DNA of 56,833 nt from NCBI GenBank assembly GCA_029880325.1, contig JAOUOP010000050.1, positions 1 to 56,833 on the forward strand, written 5' to 3'. Below, piece after piece: positions 1 to 8,366 of this stretch (positions are counted from its first letter, which is position 1; every line of letters starts with the position of its first letter). The position numbers and the translations under genes are program-made. The notes under the pieces were generated by a model that worked only from the letters and a program-made list of their open reading frames with translations, was not told the origin of the DNA and made no database searches. Origin of the DNA: Myxococcales bacterium (GTDB taxonomy: Bacteria > Myxococcota_A > Polyangia > Polyangiales > JAFGIB01).

Positions 1-203
1 CCGTGACCCCGTGCGGGCCAGGCGAGAACCGAGGAAATACCCGCTATTTTCGCAGCGGGCTCGACTGGCTCGCGCGGGGTTGCGCCGCCCGAGAGGCGCG
101 TGCAGCCGTTTGACACCAGCCACCTAGCCCAATTGGAGCGCCGGGCTTGCCGCTTGCAGGAAGCTTGTAGACGCGGCCGCGCCCGGCGCACAATTGCTCG
201 GCC

Positions 204-1829
204 GTGGTTCGGAAGATTTTCTTTAGCTGCCTGCTTCTGCTGCCAGCCGCCATCATCGGTCTGGGCCGCCTGTGGCCGCCGGCCTACTGGGCATTTATCG
301 TGGTCGGGCCACTGCTGATGCTGGGCCTCGTCGACGTCACCCAGAAGCGCCAAGCCCTACGCCGCGTCTACCCCATCATCGGCCATGGGCGCTATCTCTT
401 CGAGAGCGTGCGACCCGAGATCCAGCAGTACTTCGTCGAGTCCAACATCGACGGCATGCCCTTCAGCCGGGAGTTTCGCGCAGTCGTCTACCAGCGCGCC
501 AAGGGCGCCCGCGACACCGTGCCCTTTGGCACCCAGCGCGACGTGGGCCGCATCGGCTACGAGTGGATGACCCACTCGCTGTCGCCGTGCCGCACCCCCG
601 AGCAAGAGCCACGCGTGCGCGTCGGGGGGCCCGACTGCAAGCAGCCCTACCTGGCTTCGCACCTAAACATTTCGGCCATGAGCTTCGGCTCACTGAGCAA
701 GAACGCGATCCTGGCGCTAAACCTGGGCGCCAAACGCGGCGGCTTTGCCCACAACACCGGCGAGGGCGGTATCAGCCCCTACCACATCGAGCACGGCGGC
801 GACCTGATCTGGCAGCTGGGCACCGCCTACTTCGGCTGCCGCACCGAGGACGGGCGCTTCGACCCGGAGCGCTTCGCCGAGCAGGCCGCTTCACCTCAAG
901 TCAAGATGATTGAGATCAAGCTCTCGCAGGGCGCAAAGCCGGGCCACGGCGGCATCCTGCCAGCAGCCAAGATCACGCCGGAAATCGCCGCCATCCGCCA
1001 CGTTCCGCTGGGGCGCGACGTGATCTCGCCGGCGGCCCATCCGGAGTTTTCGACCCCCCGAGAGCTGATCGACTTCATCGCACGCCTGCGTGAACTCAGC
1101 GGCGGCAAGCCCATCGGCTTCAAGCTCTGCATCGGTCACCGCAGTGAGTTTCTCGGCATCTGCAAGGCCATGCTGGAAACCGGCGTCGCACCGGACTTCA
1201 TCACCGTCGACGGCGCCGAGGGTGGCACCGGTGCGGCCCCCATCGAGCTGAGCAACTCCGTGGGTATGCCCCTGCGCGACGGTCTGCTCTTCGTCAACAG
1301 CGCGCTCCGGGGCGTGGGCCTGCGTGACCGCGTGCGGGTCATCGCGGCGGGCAAAATCGTCACCGGTTTCCACATGGTGCGCACCATCGCGCTGGGAGCC
1401 GATCTCTGCAACTCCGCGCGCGCCATGATGTTCGCCCTCGGCTGCATCCAGGCCCGCCGCTGCAACGACAACAACTGCCCCGTGGGCATCGCCACCCAGG
1501 ATCCAGGGCGCGTGCAGGGCGTGGTGGTCAGCGACAAGGCGCTGCGCGTGCAGCGCTACCACCACGACACCGTCGAGGCCTTTCTGGAGCTGGTGGCGAG
1601 CAACGGCCTACGCTCGCCAGCCGAACTCAGACCGCGCAACGTATTGCAGCGCGTCGACGCCACCACCATCAAGCGCTTCGACGAAATCTACGAATACCTG
1701 CCCCACGGCTGCCTGCTTGACCCGGCCGAGGTTCCCGACAGCTGGCGCGACCGCTGGCAGCGCGCCAACGCGGGAGGCTTCGGCACCGCCCCCTGGAGCC
1801 TGATGCCTCCGCGCCCACCCAATACGTAG
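204..1829 (+). CDS. FMN-binding glutamate synthase family protein
   Basis: 541 aa, GTG start. Two hydrophobic N-terminal stretches (about residues 5-22 and 28-42) suggest a membrane anchor, followed by a cytoplasmic domain like the synthase domain of the large glutamate synthase subunit. Visible hallmarks are NISAMSFGSLS (155-165), GEGGIS (186-191), KLSQGAKPGHGG (239-250), DGAEGGTGAAP (336-346) and three cysteines C414, C420 and C425 in the spacing used for the 3Fe-4S cluster, followed by PVGIATQDP. The glutaminase domain and C-terminal beta-helix of GltB are absent, so this is the stand-alone membrane-tethered subfamily. Its substrate is not settled. No clear operon partner; the next gene starts 55 bp downstream on the same strand. 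Confidence 0.9.
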   Translation: MVRKIFFSCLLLLPAAIIGLGRLWPPAYWAFIVVGPLLMLGLVDVTQKRQALRRVYPIIGHGRYLFESVRPEIQQYFVESNIDGMPFSREFRAVVYQRAKGARDTVPFGTQRDVGRIGYEWMTHSLSPCRTPEQEPRVRVGGPDCKQPYLASHLNISAMSFGSLSKNAILALNLGAKRGGFAHNTGEGGISPYHIEHGGDLIWQLGTAYFGCRTEDGRFDPERFAEQAASPQVKMIEIKLSQGAKPGHGGILPAAKITPEIAAIRHVPLGRDVISPAAHPEFSTPRELIDFIARLRELSGGKPIGFKLCIGHRSEFLGICKAMLETGVAPDFITVDGAEGGTGAAPIELSNSVGMPLRDGLLFVNSALRGVGLRDRVRVIAAGKIVTGFHMVRTIALGADLCNSARAMMFALGCIQARRCNDNNCPVGIATQDPGRVQGVVVSDKALRVQRYHHDTVEAFLELVASNGLRSPAELRPRNVLQRVDATTIKRFDEIYEYLPHGCLLDPAEVPDSWRDRWQRANAGGFGTAPWSLMPPRPPNT

Positions 1830-1884
1830 GCGACGGCAGCCAGGCTCTGGAACAACCGAAATCCCCAGCCCAGGAGCAAACGAC

Positions 1885-3804
1885 GTGAGCCCATCGAAGC
1901 CCCCCAGCGAGCCCGCCACGACCCAGCCGGCCAGCGAGCACACCCGTGCCCTGCACGACTCGGCCCGGGCCCTGGTCGACTTCGACGACGAGGCCGACTT
2001 CGCACGCGCCCGGCGCGGCTTTGTGGCGAGCTTGCCCGGGGGGAAGATCGCAAAGGACGGCCAGCTGATGTGGGACGTGGCGCGCCACGACTTCGTTCGG
2101 CACGATCCCGTAGCGCCCGATACGGTCCACCCCAGCCTATGGCGTCAGGCGCGGCTCAACGCCATCCACGGCCTCTTCGAGGTCTGCGACGGCGTGTGGC
2201 AGGCACGCGGCTACGACCTGTCGAACATCACCTTCGTCGCTGGCGACAGCGGCTGGATCGTCATCGACCCGCTGACCACGGCGGCCACCGCAGAGGCTTG
2301 CCTGAAGCTTGCAAATGACCAGCTGGGCGCGCGCCCGGTACGCGCGGTGATCTACACCCACAGTCATGTCGACCACTATGGCGGCGTGCTCGGAGTCGTG
2401 ACGCGCGAGGCGGTGACTGCCGGTGAAGTGCAGATCCTGGCGCCAGCGGGCTTTCTGCGCGAGGCGGTCAACGAAAATGTCATCGCGGGGCCGGCCATGC
2501 TGCGCCGCGCCACCTATCAGTTTGGCATCCTGCTGCCACCGGGGCCCCGAGGCCACGTAGACAACGGCCTGGGCAAGGCCGTGCCCTTCGGCGCGACGGC
2601 GCTGGTCGCGCCCAGCGAAGAAATCGAAGGCAGCGAAAGCGAGCGCGTGGTCGACGGCGTCCGCATCGTGTTTCAGAACACGCCTGGAGCCGAAGCGCCG
2701 GCCGAGATGAACTTCTTCTTTCCCGACAAGCGGCTCCTGTGCATGGCGGAAAACTGCAGCCACAACCTGCACAACCTCTATCCGCTGCGGGGAGCCCAAG
2801 TGCGCGACGCCCTGGCCTGGAGCAAATACATCGGCGAGGCCCTCGAGCGCTTTGGTGACGCCAGCGACACCCTCTTTTCTACCCACCACTGGCCGCGCTT
2901 CGGAGCCGCCGACGTGCGTCAATTCCTCGAGCGCCAGCGGGACGTCTACCGCTGGCTCCACGATCAATCCATGCGCCTGGCCAACCGCGGCCTGCGCCCG
3001 GCGGAGATCTCCGCAGCCCTCGAGCTGCCCGCGTGCTTCGCCGGGCACGCCGACGTGCGTGGCTACTACGGCAGCGTCTCGCACAACGCCAAGGCCGTCT
3101 ATCAACGCTACCTGGGCTGGTACGATGGCAACCCAGCGCACCTCGACCCCTTGCCGCCGCGGGAGGCCGGGCGCCGCTATGTGGAGCTGGCCGGCGGCGC
3201 CGAAGCGCTGCTGGCACAGGCACGCGGAGCCTTCGAGGGTGGCGACTACCGCTGGGTCGTCGAGCTGATCAACCACCTGATCTTTGCCCAGCCCGATCAC
3301 GAAGAAGCCCGACGCCTGCAGGCCAGTGCCCTCGAGCAGCTCGGCTACCAGGCCGAGTCGGCCACCTGGCGCAACGCCTACCTGATGGGCGCCCAGGAGC
3401 TACGGCAGGGCACGCCACCTTTGCCGCTGAGCGCCGGCCGCCAGCACCTCGAGGCAATGACCGCCGAACAAATCTTCGACACCCTGGGCGTGCGCTTCGA
3501 CCCGGAAGCCTTTGGCGAAGGCCGGATCAAACTCAACTTCGTGCTAACCGATCTGAACCAGCAGCATGTGCTGGGCGTGGGCAACGCGACGATACACCAC
3601 CTGGCCGACCGGCGAGCCGAAGACGCCGACGCGGAACTGCAACTCAGCCGCGCCACCCTGAGTGCGTTGCTCGGCGGCCACTGCAGCCTCGACGAAGCTC
3701 TCAGTGAATCCAAGCTAAAGCTCAGCGGCCGCCGACAATCCGTCGAGCAGCTACTGTCCGCGATTGACAGCGCATCCAGCTTCTTCGGCCTAATCGAGCC
3801 CTGA
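1885..3804 (+). CDS. Alkyl sulfatase-like metallo-beta-lactamase hydrolase
   Basis: 639 aa, GTG start 8 nt after an AGGAG. A metallo-beta-lactamase domain carries the zinc motif THSHVDH (158-164); further conserved-looking elements are AENCSHNLHNLYPLRG and TLFSTHHWPRFG. The middle is helical and includes YYGSVSHNAKAVYQRYLGWY, typical of the dimerisation region of linear alkylsulfatases (SdsA1/YjcS type). The C-terminal part, after about residue 525, resembles the SCP2-like lipid-binding domain of that family. The length matches the family. No signal peptide is evident, whereas the Pseudomonas enzyme is secreted, so the physiological substrate is uncertain. Expected reaction: hydrolysis of alkyl sulfate esters to alcohol and sulfate. 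Confidence 0.9.
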   Translation: MSPSKPPSEPATTQPASEHTRALHDSARALVDFDDEADFARARRGFVASLPGGKIAKDGQLMWDVARHDFVRHDPVAPDTVHPSLWRQARLNAIHGLFEVCDGVWQARGYDLSNITFVAGDSGWIVIDPLTTAATAEACLKLANDQLGARPVRAVIYTHSHVDHYGGVLGVVTREAVTAGEVQILAPAGFLREAVNENVIAGPAMLRRATYQFGILLPPGPRGHVDNGLGKAVPFGATALVAPSEEIEGSESERVVDGVRIVFQNTPGAEAPAEMNFFFPDKRLLCMAENCSHNLHNLYPLRGAQVRDALAWSKYIGEALERFGDASDTLFSTHHWPRFGAADVRQFLERQRDVYRWLHDQSMRLANRGLRPAEISAALELPACFAGHADVRGYYGSVSHNAKAVYQRYLGWYDGNPAHLDPLPPREAGRRYVELAGGAEALLAQARGAFEGGDYRWVVELINHLIFAQPDHEEARRLQASALEQLGYQAESATWRNAYLMGAQELRQGTPPLPLSAGRQHLEAMTAEQIFDTLGVRFDPEAFGEGRIKLNFVLTDLNQQHVLGVGNATIHHLADRRAEDADAELQLSRATLSALLGGHCSLDEALSESKLKLSGRRQSVEQLLSAIDSASSFFGLIEP

Positions 3805-3849
3805 AGCCTGCAGCCCCGAAGACGTGTCAGGGACATTTTTCTCGGAACG

Positions 3850-3914
3850 GGGACGTTGGGCGGCACGCGCTGGACGGCCGCAACTCGGACGGCACGGGCA
3901 GCCCCAAACGTCCC
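3850..3914. terminator. Inverted repeat between convergent genes
   Basis: GGGACGTTGGG (3850-3860) is complementary to CCCCAAACGTCCC (3902-3914), with further pairing of CGCGCTGG-like sequence inside. It lies between the converging alkylsulfatase and diiron-protein genes. There is no T-run, so a factor-independent terminator is only a guess. Confidence 0.35.
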
Positions 3915-3949
3915 AGCGCGTTGGACTGGGCCGGCTGGGCAGTCCGGTG

Positions 3950-4759
3950 TCAGCTCAGCGCTACACGATCCTTGCCCAGCAGCTGGCGGCGCGTGGGGGC
4001 GCCGGTGCCCAGTAGGCGTGTGATCGCTTCCGGGTCGAGTTCGGGGGAGCCCAGGGTGCGACGGCCCTGGTTGGTGCCCTGGTAGAAGGCCTCGACAACG
4101 CGCTCGCCTTTGGGCGCGATCAGGGTGTGGAAGACGTAGCGCCAGGTCAGTACGTGGCGGCTTTCCTCGGGGCGCACCGATTCCTTGATCTGCTGCACGA
4201 GGTCCTGGCCGATGGGATGCTCCCAGCGCTCGCAGATGCCGACCACCGCCGGAAAGACGCGGTTGAGCGCCACGGTTTCGATGCCTCCCAGCAGTCCCGC
4301 CATGCCGCCCAGGCGCTTTTTGTTCTGCTTGGGGTCGTCGGTGGGCGCGAGGAAGCTGCCGCCCGCGCTGCCCACGGCGCTGCTGTCACCGGCCGGCGCC
4401 GCCCCGCCCATGGCGTAATAGGCGTTGCCAAAGACTTTATCGCCGTGGCTGGCCTCCTCGGCCGATTGCTGCATGTAGGCCAGGTAGAGGGTGTCGGCGA
4501 CCTCGCTCGGCAGTCCAGCCTCGAGCGCCAGTCGCGCCATGGCGTAGGTCGGCGCCTGTCCAGACTTTTCGGTGGCCGCGATCATTCCGAGCATCAAGTA
4601 GAAGTCGACGACGCGCAGGGAACCGCCCAGTTCGCCCTCGCCCACCACCTTGTCGGGATCGATGCCCCGGTCGGCCAGCCGGCCGCGCGCCGCTTCCACG
4701 GCGTCGCTCGAGATGTTGCGCCGCGGGTCCCGAATCTGTTGCTCACTCAGCTCAGCCAT
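3950..4759 (-). CDS. Ferritin-like diiron-domain protein
   Basis: 269 aa, ATG start. Two ExxH motifs, E102-x-x-H105 and E199-x-x-H202, plus acidic residues such as E64 and E161 on predicted helices, are the pattern of a ferritin-like four-helix diiron centre. The exact enzyme is not recognised. A glycine/alanine-rich, charge-poor stretch (about 118-150) splits the two halves. The gene is divergent from a TetR regulator across a 113-bp gap containing a perfect palindrome, so repression by that regulator is likely. Possible roles are an oxygenase, a desaturase-like enzyme or iron/peroxide handling; the sequence does not decide between them. Confidence 0.7.
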   Translation of the reverse strand: MAELSEQQIRDPRRNISSDAVEAARGRLADRGIDPDKVVGEGELGGSLRVVDFYLMLGMIAATEKSGQAPTYAMARLALEAGLPSEVADTLYLAYMQQSAEEASHGDKVFGNAYYAMGGAAPAGDSSAVGSAGGSFLAPTDDPKQNKKRLGGMAGLLGGIETVALNRVFPAVVGICERWEHPIGQDLVQQIKESVRPEESRHVLTWRYVFHTLIAPKGERVVEAFYQGTNQGRRTLGSPELDPEAITRLLGTGAPTRRQLLGKDRVALS

Positions 4760-4796
4760 GGTTGCTTTGCTCCACCGGCGCTTGCGCCGTCCATCA

Positions 4797-4814
4797 ACTT
4801 ACGCAAATGTAAGT
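4797..4814. promoter_or_regulatory. Palindromic operator candidate for the TetR regulator
   Basis: ACTTAC-GCAAAT-GTAAGT is a perfect 6+6 inverted repeat in the short divergent region between the diiron-protein gene and the TetR gene. The TTAC...GTAA arrangement is typical of TetR-family operators. Its placement 38 bp from one start and 59 bp from the other fits control of both genes. Confidence 0.6.
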
Positions 4815-4872
4815 AACAGCCACATCGGCGTCAAGCCCGCTCGCGATCGCCGACTCGACGGCCCCAAAGCCC

Positions 4873-5583
4873 ATGTCCGACAAGAAGTCAGCCCGGAAGC
4901 CACGCGCCCGCGCTTCCTCCGACGTCCCTTCCGACGTCCCCTCCCAGGTCCCCTCCCAGGTCCCGCGGCGGCGCTTGAGCGCCGAGCAAGCCCGCGCCCG
5001 CATCCTCGAAGCCGCGGCGCGACGCCTGGCCGAAGTCGGCCCCGAAGGACTGCGGCTGACCGAACTCGCCACCGAACTCGGCGTCTCCCACCCGGCCATT
5101 CTGCACCACTTCGGCAGCCGCGAAGGGCTGGTGGCCGCCGTGGTGCGACAGGCGGTGGCCACGCTCAATCAGGAGCTGGAAACCGCCTTCGACCAGCGCC
5201 CCGGCCGCGTCGCCATCCTGGAGATGCTGGCGGAATTCTTCGCCGAAAAGGGCAACGCCCGCCTCATCGCCTGGCTCTTGCTATCGGGGCGCCTGGGCAC
5301 GCTGCCCGGACAGCTGGGCGATCGGCCACCGCTGCGCCCGCTGATCGAGCGCGCCCACCAGGGTCGGCTGCAGGCCGCCCGCCCAGCCGAGCCCCTGGGC
5401 GCCGAACCCCGTACCATCGACTTCGAAGACAGCAAGTTTCGCAGCCAGCTCACCGCCCTGGCACTGCTCGGGGAGGCGGTCTTCGGCGACCTGATCCGGC
5501 TGGCCAGCGGCGACGCCACCGGCCCCGAGCAAAGCCGCGACTTTCGACGTCGTCTAGCCTCCCTGCTCAACGATACGATGTGA
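4873..5583 (+). CDS. TetR/AcrR family transcriptional regulator
   Basis: 236 aa. After a basic, proline-rich N-terminal tail there is a TetR DNA-binding domain (about residues 38-88) with the helix-turn-helix around LTELATELGVSHPAILHHF (62-80), then a helical ligand-binding region. It probably represses itself and the divergent diiron-protein gene through the palindrome at 4797-4814. The N-terminal tail contains four SxVP units from a 12-bp tandem repeat, which is unusual ahead of a TetR domain. Confidence 0.85.
   Translation: MSDKKSARKPRARASSDVPSDVPSQVPSQVPRRRLSAEQARARILEAAARRLAEVGPEGLRLTELATELGVSHPAILHHFGSREGLVAAVVRQAVATLNQELETAFDQRPGRVAILEMLAEFFAEKGNARLIAWLLLSGRLGTLPGQLGDRPPLRPLIERAHQGRLQAARPAEPLGAEPRTIDFEDSKFRSQLTALALLGEAVFGDLIRLASGDATGPEQSRDFRRRLASLLNDTM
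4918..4965 (+). repeat. 12-bp tandem repeat, four units, inside the TetR gene
   Basis: Four in-frame 12-nt units (starting 4918, 4930, 4942, 4954) encode SDVP-SDVP-SQVP-SQVP. Units 1-2 and 3-4 are nearly identical pairs, suggesting slippage expansion in a disordered N-terminal tail. Confidence 0.85.
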
Positions 5584-5607
5584 GCGCCGCCGCCATGATG
5601 TAGCATC

Positions 5608-6264
5608 GTGCCCGTGGACAGAGGCGAGCGCGCTGGACTGCGGCTGTTAGGGGCACTGCTACTGGTGCTGTGGGCGAACACGGCGAGCGCTCAGCAGCCA
5701 GCGGCGACGACCGCACAGGCCGACGGCAGCGGGGCAGCCCCTGACTTGGCTGCCAGTCAAAACACCGAGCCCGAAGCCGAGCCCGAAGCAGCCGAGCCCG
5801 AAGCAGCCGAGCCCGAAGCCGAGCCCGAAGCCGACGAGCCTGGGCCCGCCGCACCGTCGGCCGACCAACTCACCGCTGCCGCCGAAGCCCACCAACGCAC
5901 CGAACTGACGCGCCAGCTGCGCGCGGTGGAAGCCGAACGCGACGCCCTGCAGCCCCTGTGGCCCTACTCCGCCCTGGGCCTGGGCCTGCTCACGATCGCC
6001 ACCGGCGTCGTCGTGGGCGCCAGCCTGGTCTTCACCTGCGACGACTCCTGCAGCGTGCCCTTCTGGGCCCCGGGTATGGTGATCGGGGGCAGCGCCATCA
6101 CCGCTGGCGGTCTGCTGTGGGTGCGCCTGCACAACGGCGAGCGCGCCGAACTGGACTCACGCCGCTACCACATTCAGAAGCAGCTGCAGTACCTGGACTA
6201 CCAACAAGCCACCCTGCGCTCGCCCCACAGCCGCCAAGTGACGAGCCTAGCGTTACGCTTCTGA
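5608..6264 (+). CDS. Membrane protein with signal peptide and Pro-Glu-Ala repeat linker
   Basis: 218 aa, GTG start. An N-terminal signal peptide or anchor (LLGALLLVLWANTASAQ) is followed by a PEAEPEA-type acidic repeat (about residues 54-80), a short helical stretch and two hydrophobic segments (about 115-137 and 149-167) around two cysteines (C143, C147). The family is not recognised. The repeated GAGCCCGAAGC units make the linker prone to length change. It is separated by 24 bp from the TetR gene upstream. Confidence 0.6.
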   Translation: MPVDRGERAGLRLLGALLLVLWANTASAQQPAATTAQADGSGAAPDLAASQNTEPEAEPEAAEPEAAEPEAEPEADEPGPAAPSADQLTAAAEAHQRTELTRQLRAVEAERDALQPLWPYSALGLGLLTIATGVVVGASLVFTCDDSCSVPFWAPGMVIGGSAITAGGLLWVRLHNGERAELDSRRYHIQKQLQYLDYQQATLRSPHSRQVTSLALRF

Positions 6265-6272
6265 AGGCACCA

Positions 6273-6638
6273 TCAGCCCTCGTCGCGGTGGACGGTGTCG
6301 GGGCTGAAGGCCGGCAGACACACCGCCACGTAGCGCGCGCCCTCGGGCGTGCTGTAGCGCACCCACTCCCCCGGCCGGGCATGGACCGCCTGCCCCGCCT
6401 CCACCCGCAGCGCGCCACCCTCGTGGTCCACCTGCAGCGCGCCCTCGAGCACCACCGTGAACTCGTCGAATTCGGGCCGCTGCCCGGGCTCCACCCAGCC
6501 GGCCGGGCTCTGCATCAGCGCCACGCTGAGCGCCCCATCGCCGCTGTTGACACGCCCGACGTATTCGTCGATCGCCTTGGGTTTGGTGCCGACGGCCTCG
6601 ATGCGGGTGGGTTTCTCGATCAGACGGGGCATGGGCAC
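6273..6638 (-). CDS. Cupin-domain protein
   Basis: 121 aa, a single small beta-barrel of the RmlC-like cupin fold. The first half shows PEFDEFTVVLEGALQVDHEG and the second AGQAVHARPGEWVRYSTPE, the usual two cupin motifs, although the first lacks the classical HxH pair (only H66 of the HEGG segment and a preceding E are present), so metal ligation is uncertain. It resembles ethanolamine-utilisation/pirin-like small cupins. Its 3' end abuts the end of the upstream plus-strand gene (8 bp gap, convergent). Confidence 0.75.
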   Translation of the reverse strand: MPMPRLIEKPTRIEAVGTKPKAIDEYVGRVNSGDGALSVALMQSPAGWVEPGQRPEFDEFTVVLEGALQVDHEGGALRVEAGQAVHARPGEWVRYSTPEGARYVAVCLPAFSPDTVHRDEG

Positions 6639-6736
6639 GCGAGGCTAGCAAAAGCTCCCGACGCCGTCATTTCCCCAACCACCGCCACGCCAACGGCATC
6701 AACGAACACCGTTGGCGCCTGCAGGTCGTCTCGCCA

Positions 6737-6764
6737 TTGACAGCCCTTCGCGGGGGGCTAAGAT
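6737..6764 (+). promoter_or_regulatory. Sigma-70 promoter of tRNA-Arg
   Basis: TTGACA (6737-6742), 16-bp spacer, TAAGAT (6759-6764), ending 11 bp before the tRNA 5' end. A strong housekeeping-type match. Confidence 0.75.
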
Positions 6765-6775
6765 GCGCGCTCGCT

Positions 6776-6852
<77 letters not shown>

Positions 6853-6938
6853 CCTACCTCCGCCATCTGCGGCGGCCTTCAATCGCTCAAGCGAAGACGG
6901 CGAACGGTTCTAGATGTGCGCGGCGGCAGTCTCGCACG

Positions 6939-7108
6939 TCTAGATGTGCTCGGCGGAAGTGCTGAGCCGATGATCGGGGTCGATACGATGCCAGATGCAA
7001 GGACGGCCTCCGCCGCAATACTCCGTGTATTTCAAGGGGGCCGGACGCCGCAGCTGGCGCCGTAGCGGTCCCGAGAGCGGATCATGACTCCCGCCGAGCA
7101 CGTCTAGA
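6939..7108. repeat. Long hairpin element A
   Basis: A 170-bp imperfect palindrome. The outer arms 6939-6960 and 7087-7108 match at 20 of 22 positions. The centre (about 7010-7055) is a second imperfect palindrome around AATACTCCGTGTATT. A direct partial copy of the left arm sits 30 bp upstream (6909-6930). It lies between tRNA-Arg and the converging DUF6116 gene, so it could act as a bidirectional terminator. It shares its core with elements at 19585, 30439 and 51841. Confidence 0.75.
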
Positions 7109-7115
7109 GCGATCA

Positions 7116-7358
7116 TCAATCGGCCCCGGGACCGAGCGCTTCGTCGTTTTTGTCATCGTCTTGGTCGTCACCCTGCTTGCGTTGCCGCCAGGCGCCCAGC
7201 AGCAGCGTGGCCATGCCCAGCAGCAGCTCGTCGATCAGCGGGATCGGGTCGCAGATCATCAGATCCAAGACGAAGAGCCCCGCCGTCAGCATGAACAGCG
7301 TGGGGAAGCGCAGCTTCCCGGCCAGGCCCAGCGCGAGCTTCGACAATGGATTGGCCAT
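7116..7358 (-). CDS. Small membrane protein, DUF6116-like
   Basis: 80 aa. The start chosen is the ATG at 7358, because upstream sequence in the same frame overlaps tadA and is not protein-like. MANPLSK, then KLRFPTLFMLTAGLFVLDL and a second hydrophobic segment DELLLGMATLLLGA form two membrane helices, followed by an acidic tail rich in D/E. The layout MANPL...LRFPTLF...DLxxxDPIPxIDE matches a family of small bacterial membrane proteins of unknown function. The gene is divergent from tadA. Confidence 0.75.
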   Translation of the reverse strand: MANPLSKLALGLAGKLRFPTLFMLTAGLFVLDLMICDPIPLIDELLLGMATLLLGAWRQRKQGDDQDDDKNDEALGPGAD

Positions 7359-7472
7359 GGTTGCAGCCCATTCTACATCCCCTCGCGACCCATGGGACAA
7401 GTCCAGCGGCCCGGGGCCGGCCGAACGGCCTCGCTTTGCACGCAAGCAGCGCTGCGCTATCCCGATGGCCCC

Positions 7473-7988
7473 ATGAACGCCCCCGACCTGGAGCCGACCC
7501 CAGCCGGCGCCACCGACGCCACCGACGCCGACGAAGCCTTCATGCGCATGGCGCTGGCCGAAGCGGCACGCGCCGCCGACGCGGGCGAGGTTCCCGTGGG
7601 CGCACTGATCGTGGCCGGTGGACGCGTCATCGGTCGCGGCCACAACCTGCGCGAACGCAGCCAGGATCCCACCTCCCACGCCGAGATGGTCGCGCTGCGC
7701 GCCGCAGCCGCCCGCCTGGCCTGCTGGCGGCTGCTCGACGCCACCTGCTACGTCACACTCGAACCCTGTCCCATGTGCGCCGGAGCCCTGGTGCACGCCC
7801 GCGTGGCCCGCGTCGTCTACGGCTGCGACGATCCCAAGGCCGGCGCCCTGCGCAGCCTTTACCGCCTGGGCGAAGACAGCCGCCTCAACCACCGCTTCGA
7901 GACCCGGGCCGGCGTGCTGGCCGACGAATGCGCTGCGGCGCTATCTTCTTTCTTCGCTGCGATCCGCGCAGGCCGCCGCGGGCGCTGA
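7473..7988 (+). CDS. tadA: tRNA adenosine(34) deaminase TadA
   Basis: 171 aa. Converts A34 to inosine in tRNA-Arg(ACG), allowing CGC and CGA decoding. The zinc/catalytic signature is complete: H69-A-E71 and P98-C99-P100-M101-C102. The C-terminal part (SLYRLGEDSRLNHRFETRAGVLADEC) is the tRNA-contacting region of the family. The ATG at 7473 is chosen because the conserved domain begins about 20 residues in; the longer frame upstream runs through a non-coding region. The substrate tRNA gene lies just upstream at 6776. Confidence 0.95.
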   Translation: MNAPDLEPTPAGATDATDADEAFMRMALAEAARAADAGEVPVGALIVAGGRVIGRGHNLRERSQDPTSHAEMVALRAAAARLACWRLLDATCYVTLEPCPMCAGALVHARVARVVYGCDDPKAGALRSLYRLGEDSRLNHRFETRAGVLADECAAALSSFFAAIRAGRRGR

Positions 7989-8014
7989 AGCTGCCGCGAG
8001 ACCGAATTGCTGCG

Positions 8015-8042
8015 TTGACAGACCCGAACCCTCTGGTAAGTT
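8015..8042 (+). promoter_or_regulatory. Sigma-70 promoter of tRNA-Ser(CGA)
   Basis: TTGACA (8015-8020), 16-bp spacer, TAAGTT (8037-8042), 7 bp before the tRNA. Same architecture as the tRNA-Arg promoter. Confidence 0.65.
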
Positions 8043-8049
8043 CCGCCGC

Positions 8050-8139
8050 GGAGAGCTGACCGAGTGGTCGAAGGTGCTTGACTCGAAATCAAGTGTGTCC
8101 GCAAGGGCACCGTGGGTTCGAATCCCACGCTCTCCGCCA
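8050..8139 (+). tRNA. tRNA-Ser (anticodon CGA)
   Basis: Class II tRNA with a long variable arm. Acceptor GGAGAGC/GCTCTCC, anticodon loop CTCGAAA (CGA), T-arm GTGGG-TTCGAAT-CCCAC, discriminator G, encoded CCA. Confidence 0.97.
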
Positions 8140-8159
8140 GGATCCTCAGCCTGAGGATG

Positions 8160-8245
8160 GAGAGGTGACCGAGTGGTCGAAGGTGCACGACTGGAAATCG
8201 TGTGTACCCGCAAGGGTACCGAGGGTTCGAATCCCTCTCTCTCCG
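8160..8245 (+). tRNA. tRNA-Ser (anticodon GGA)
   Basis: Class II tRNA with acceptor GGAGAGG/TCTCTCC, anticodon loop CTGGAAA (GGA) and a long variable arm. Unlike its neighbours the gene is followed by CCG rather than CCA, so CCA must be added or completed after transcription. It lies 20 bp after tRNA-Ser(CGA) and is probably co-transcribed with it. Confidence 0.95.
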
Positions 8246-8266
8246 CCGACCCTCGGTCGTTGACGG

Positions 8267-8272
8267 TATGAT
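8267..8272 (+). promoter_or_regulatory. -10 box candidate of the SRP RNA gene
   Basis: TATGAT, a near-consensus -10 hexamer about 8 bp before the predicted SRP RNA 5' end. No good -35 is seen at the right distance. Confidence 0.4.
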
Positions 8273-8279
8273 GCCGGAT

Positions 8280-8362
<83 letters not shown>

Positions 8363-8366
<4 letters not shown>

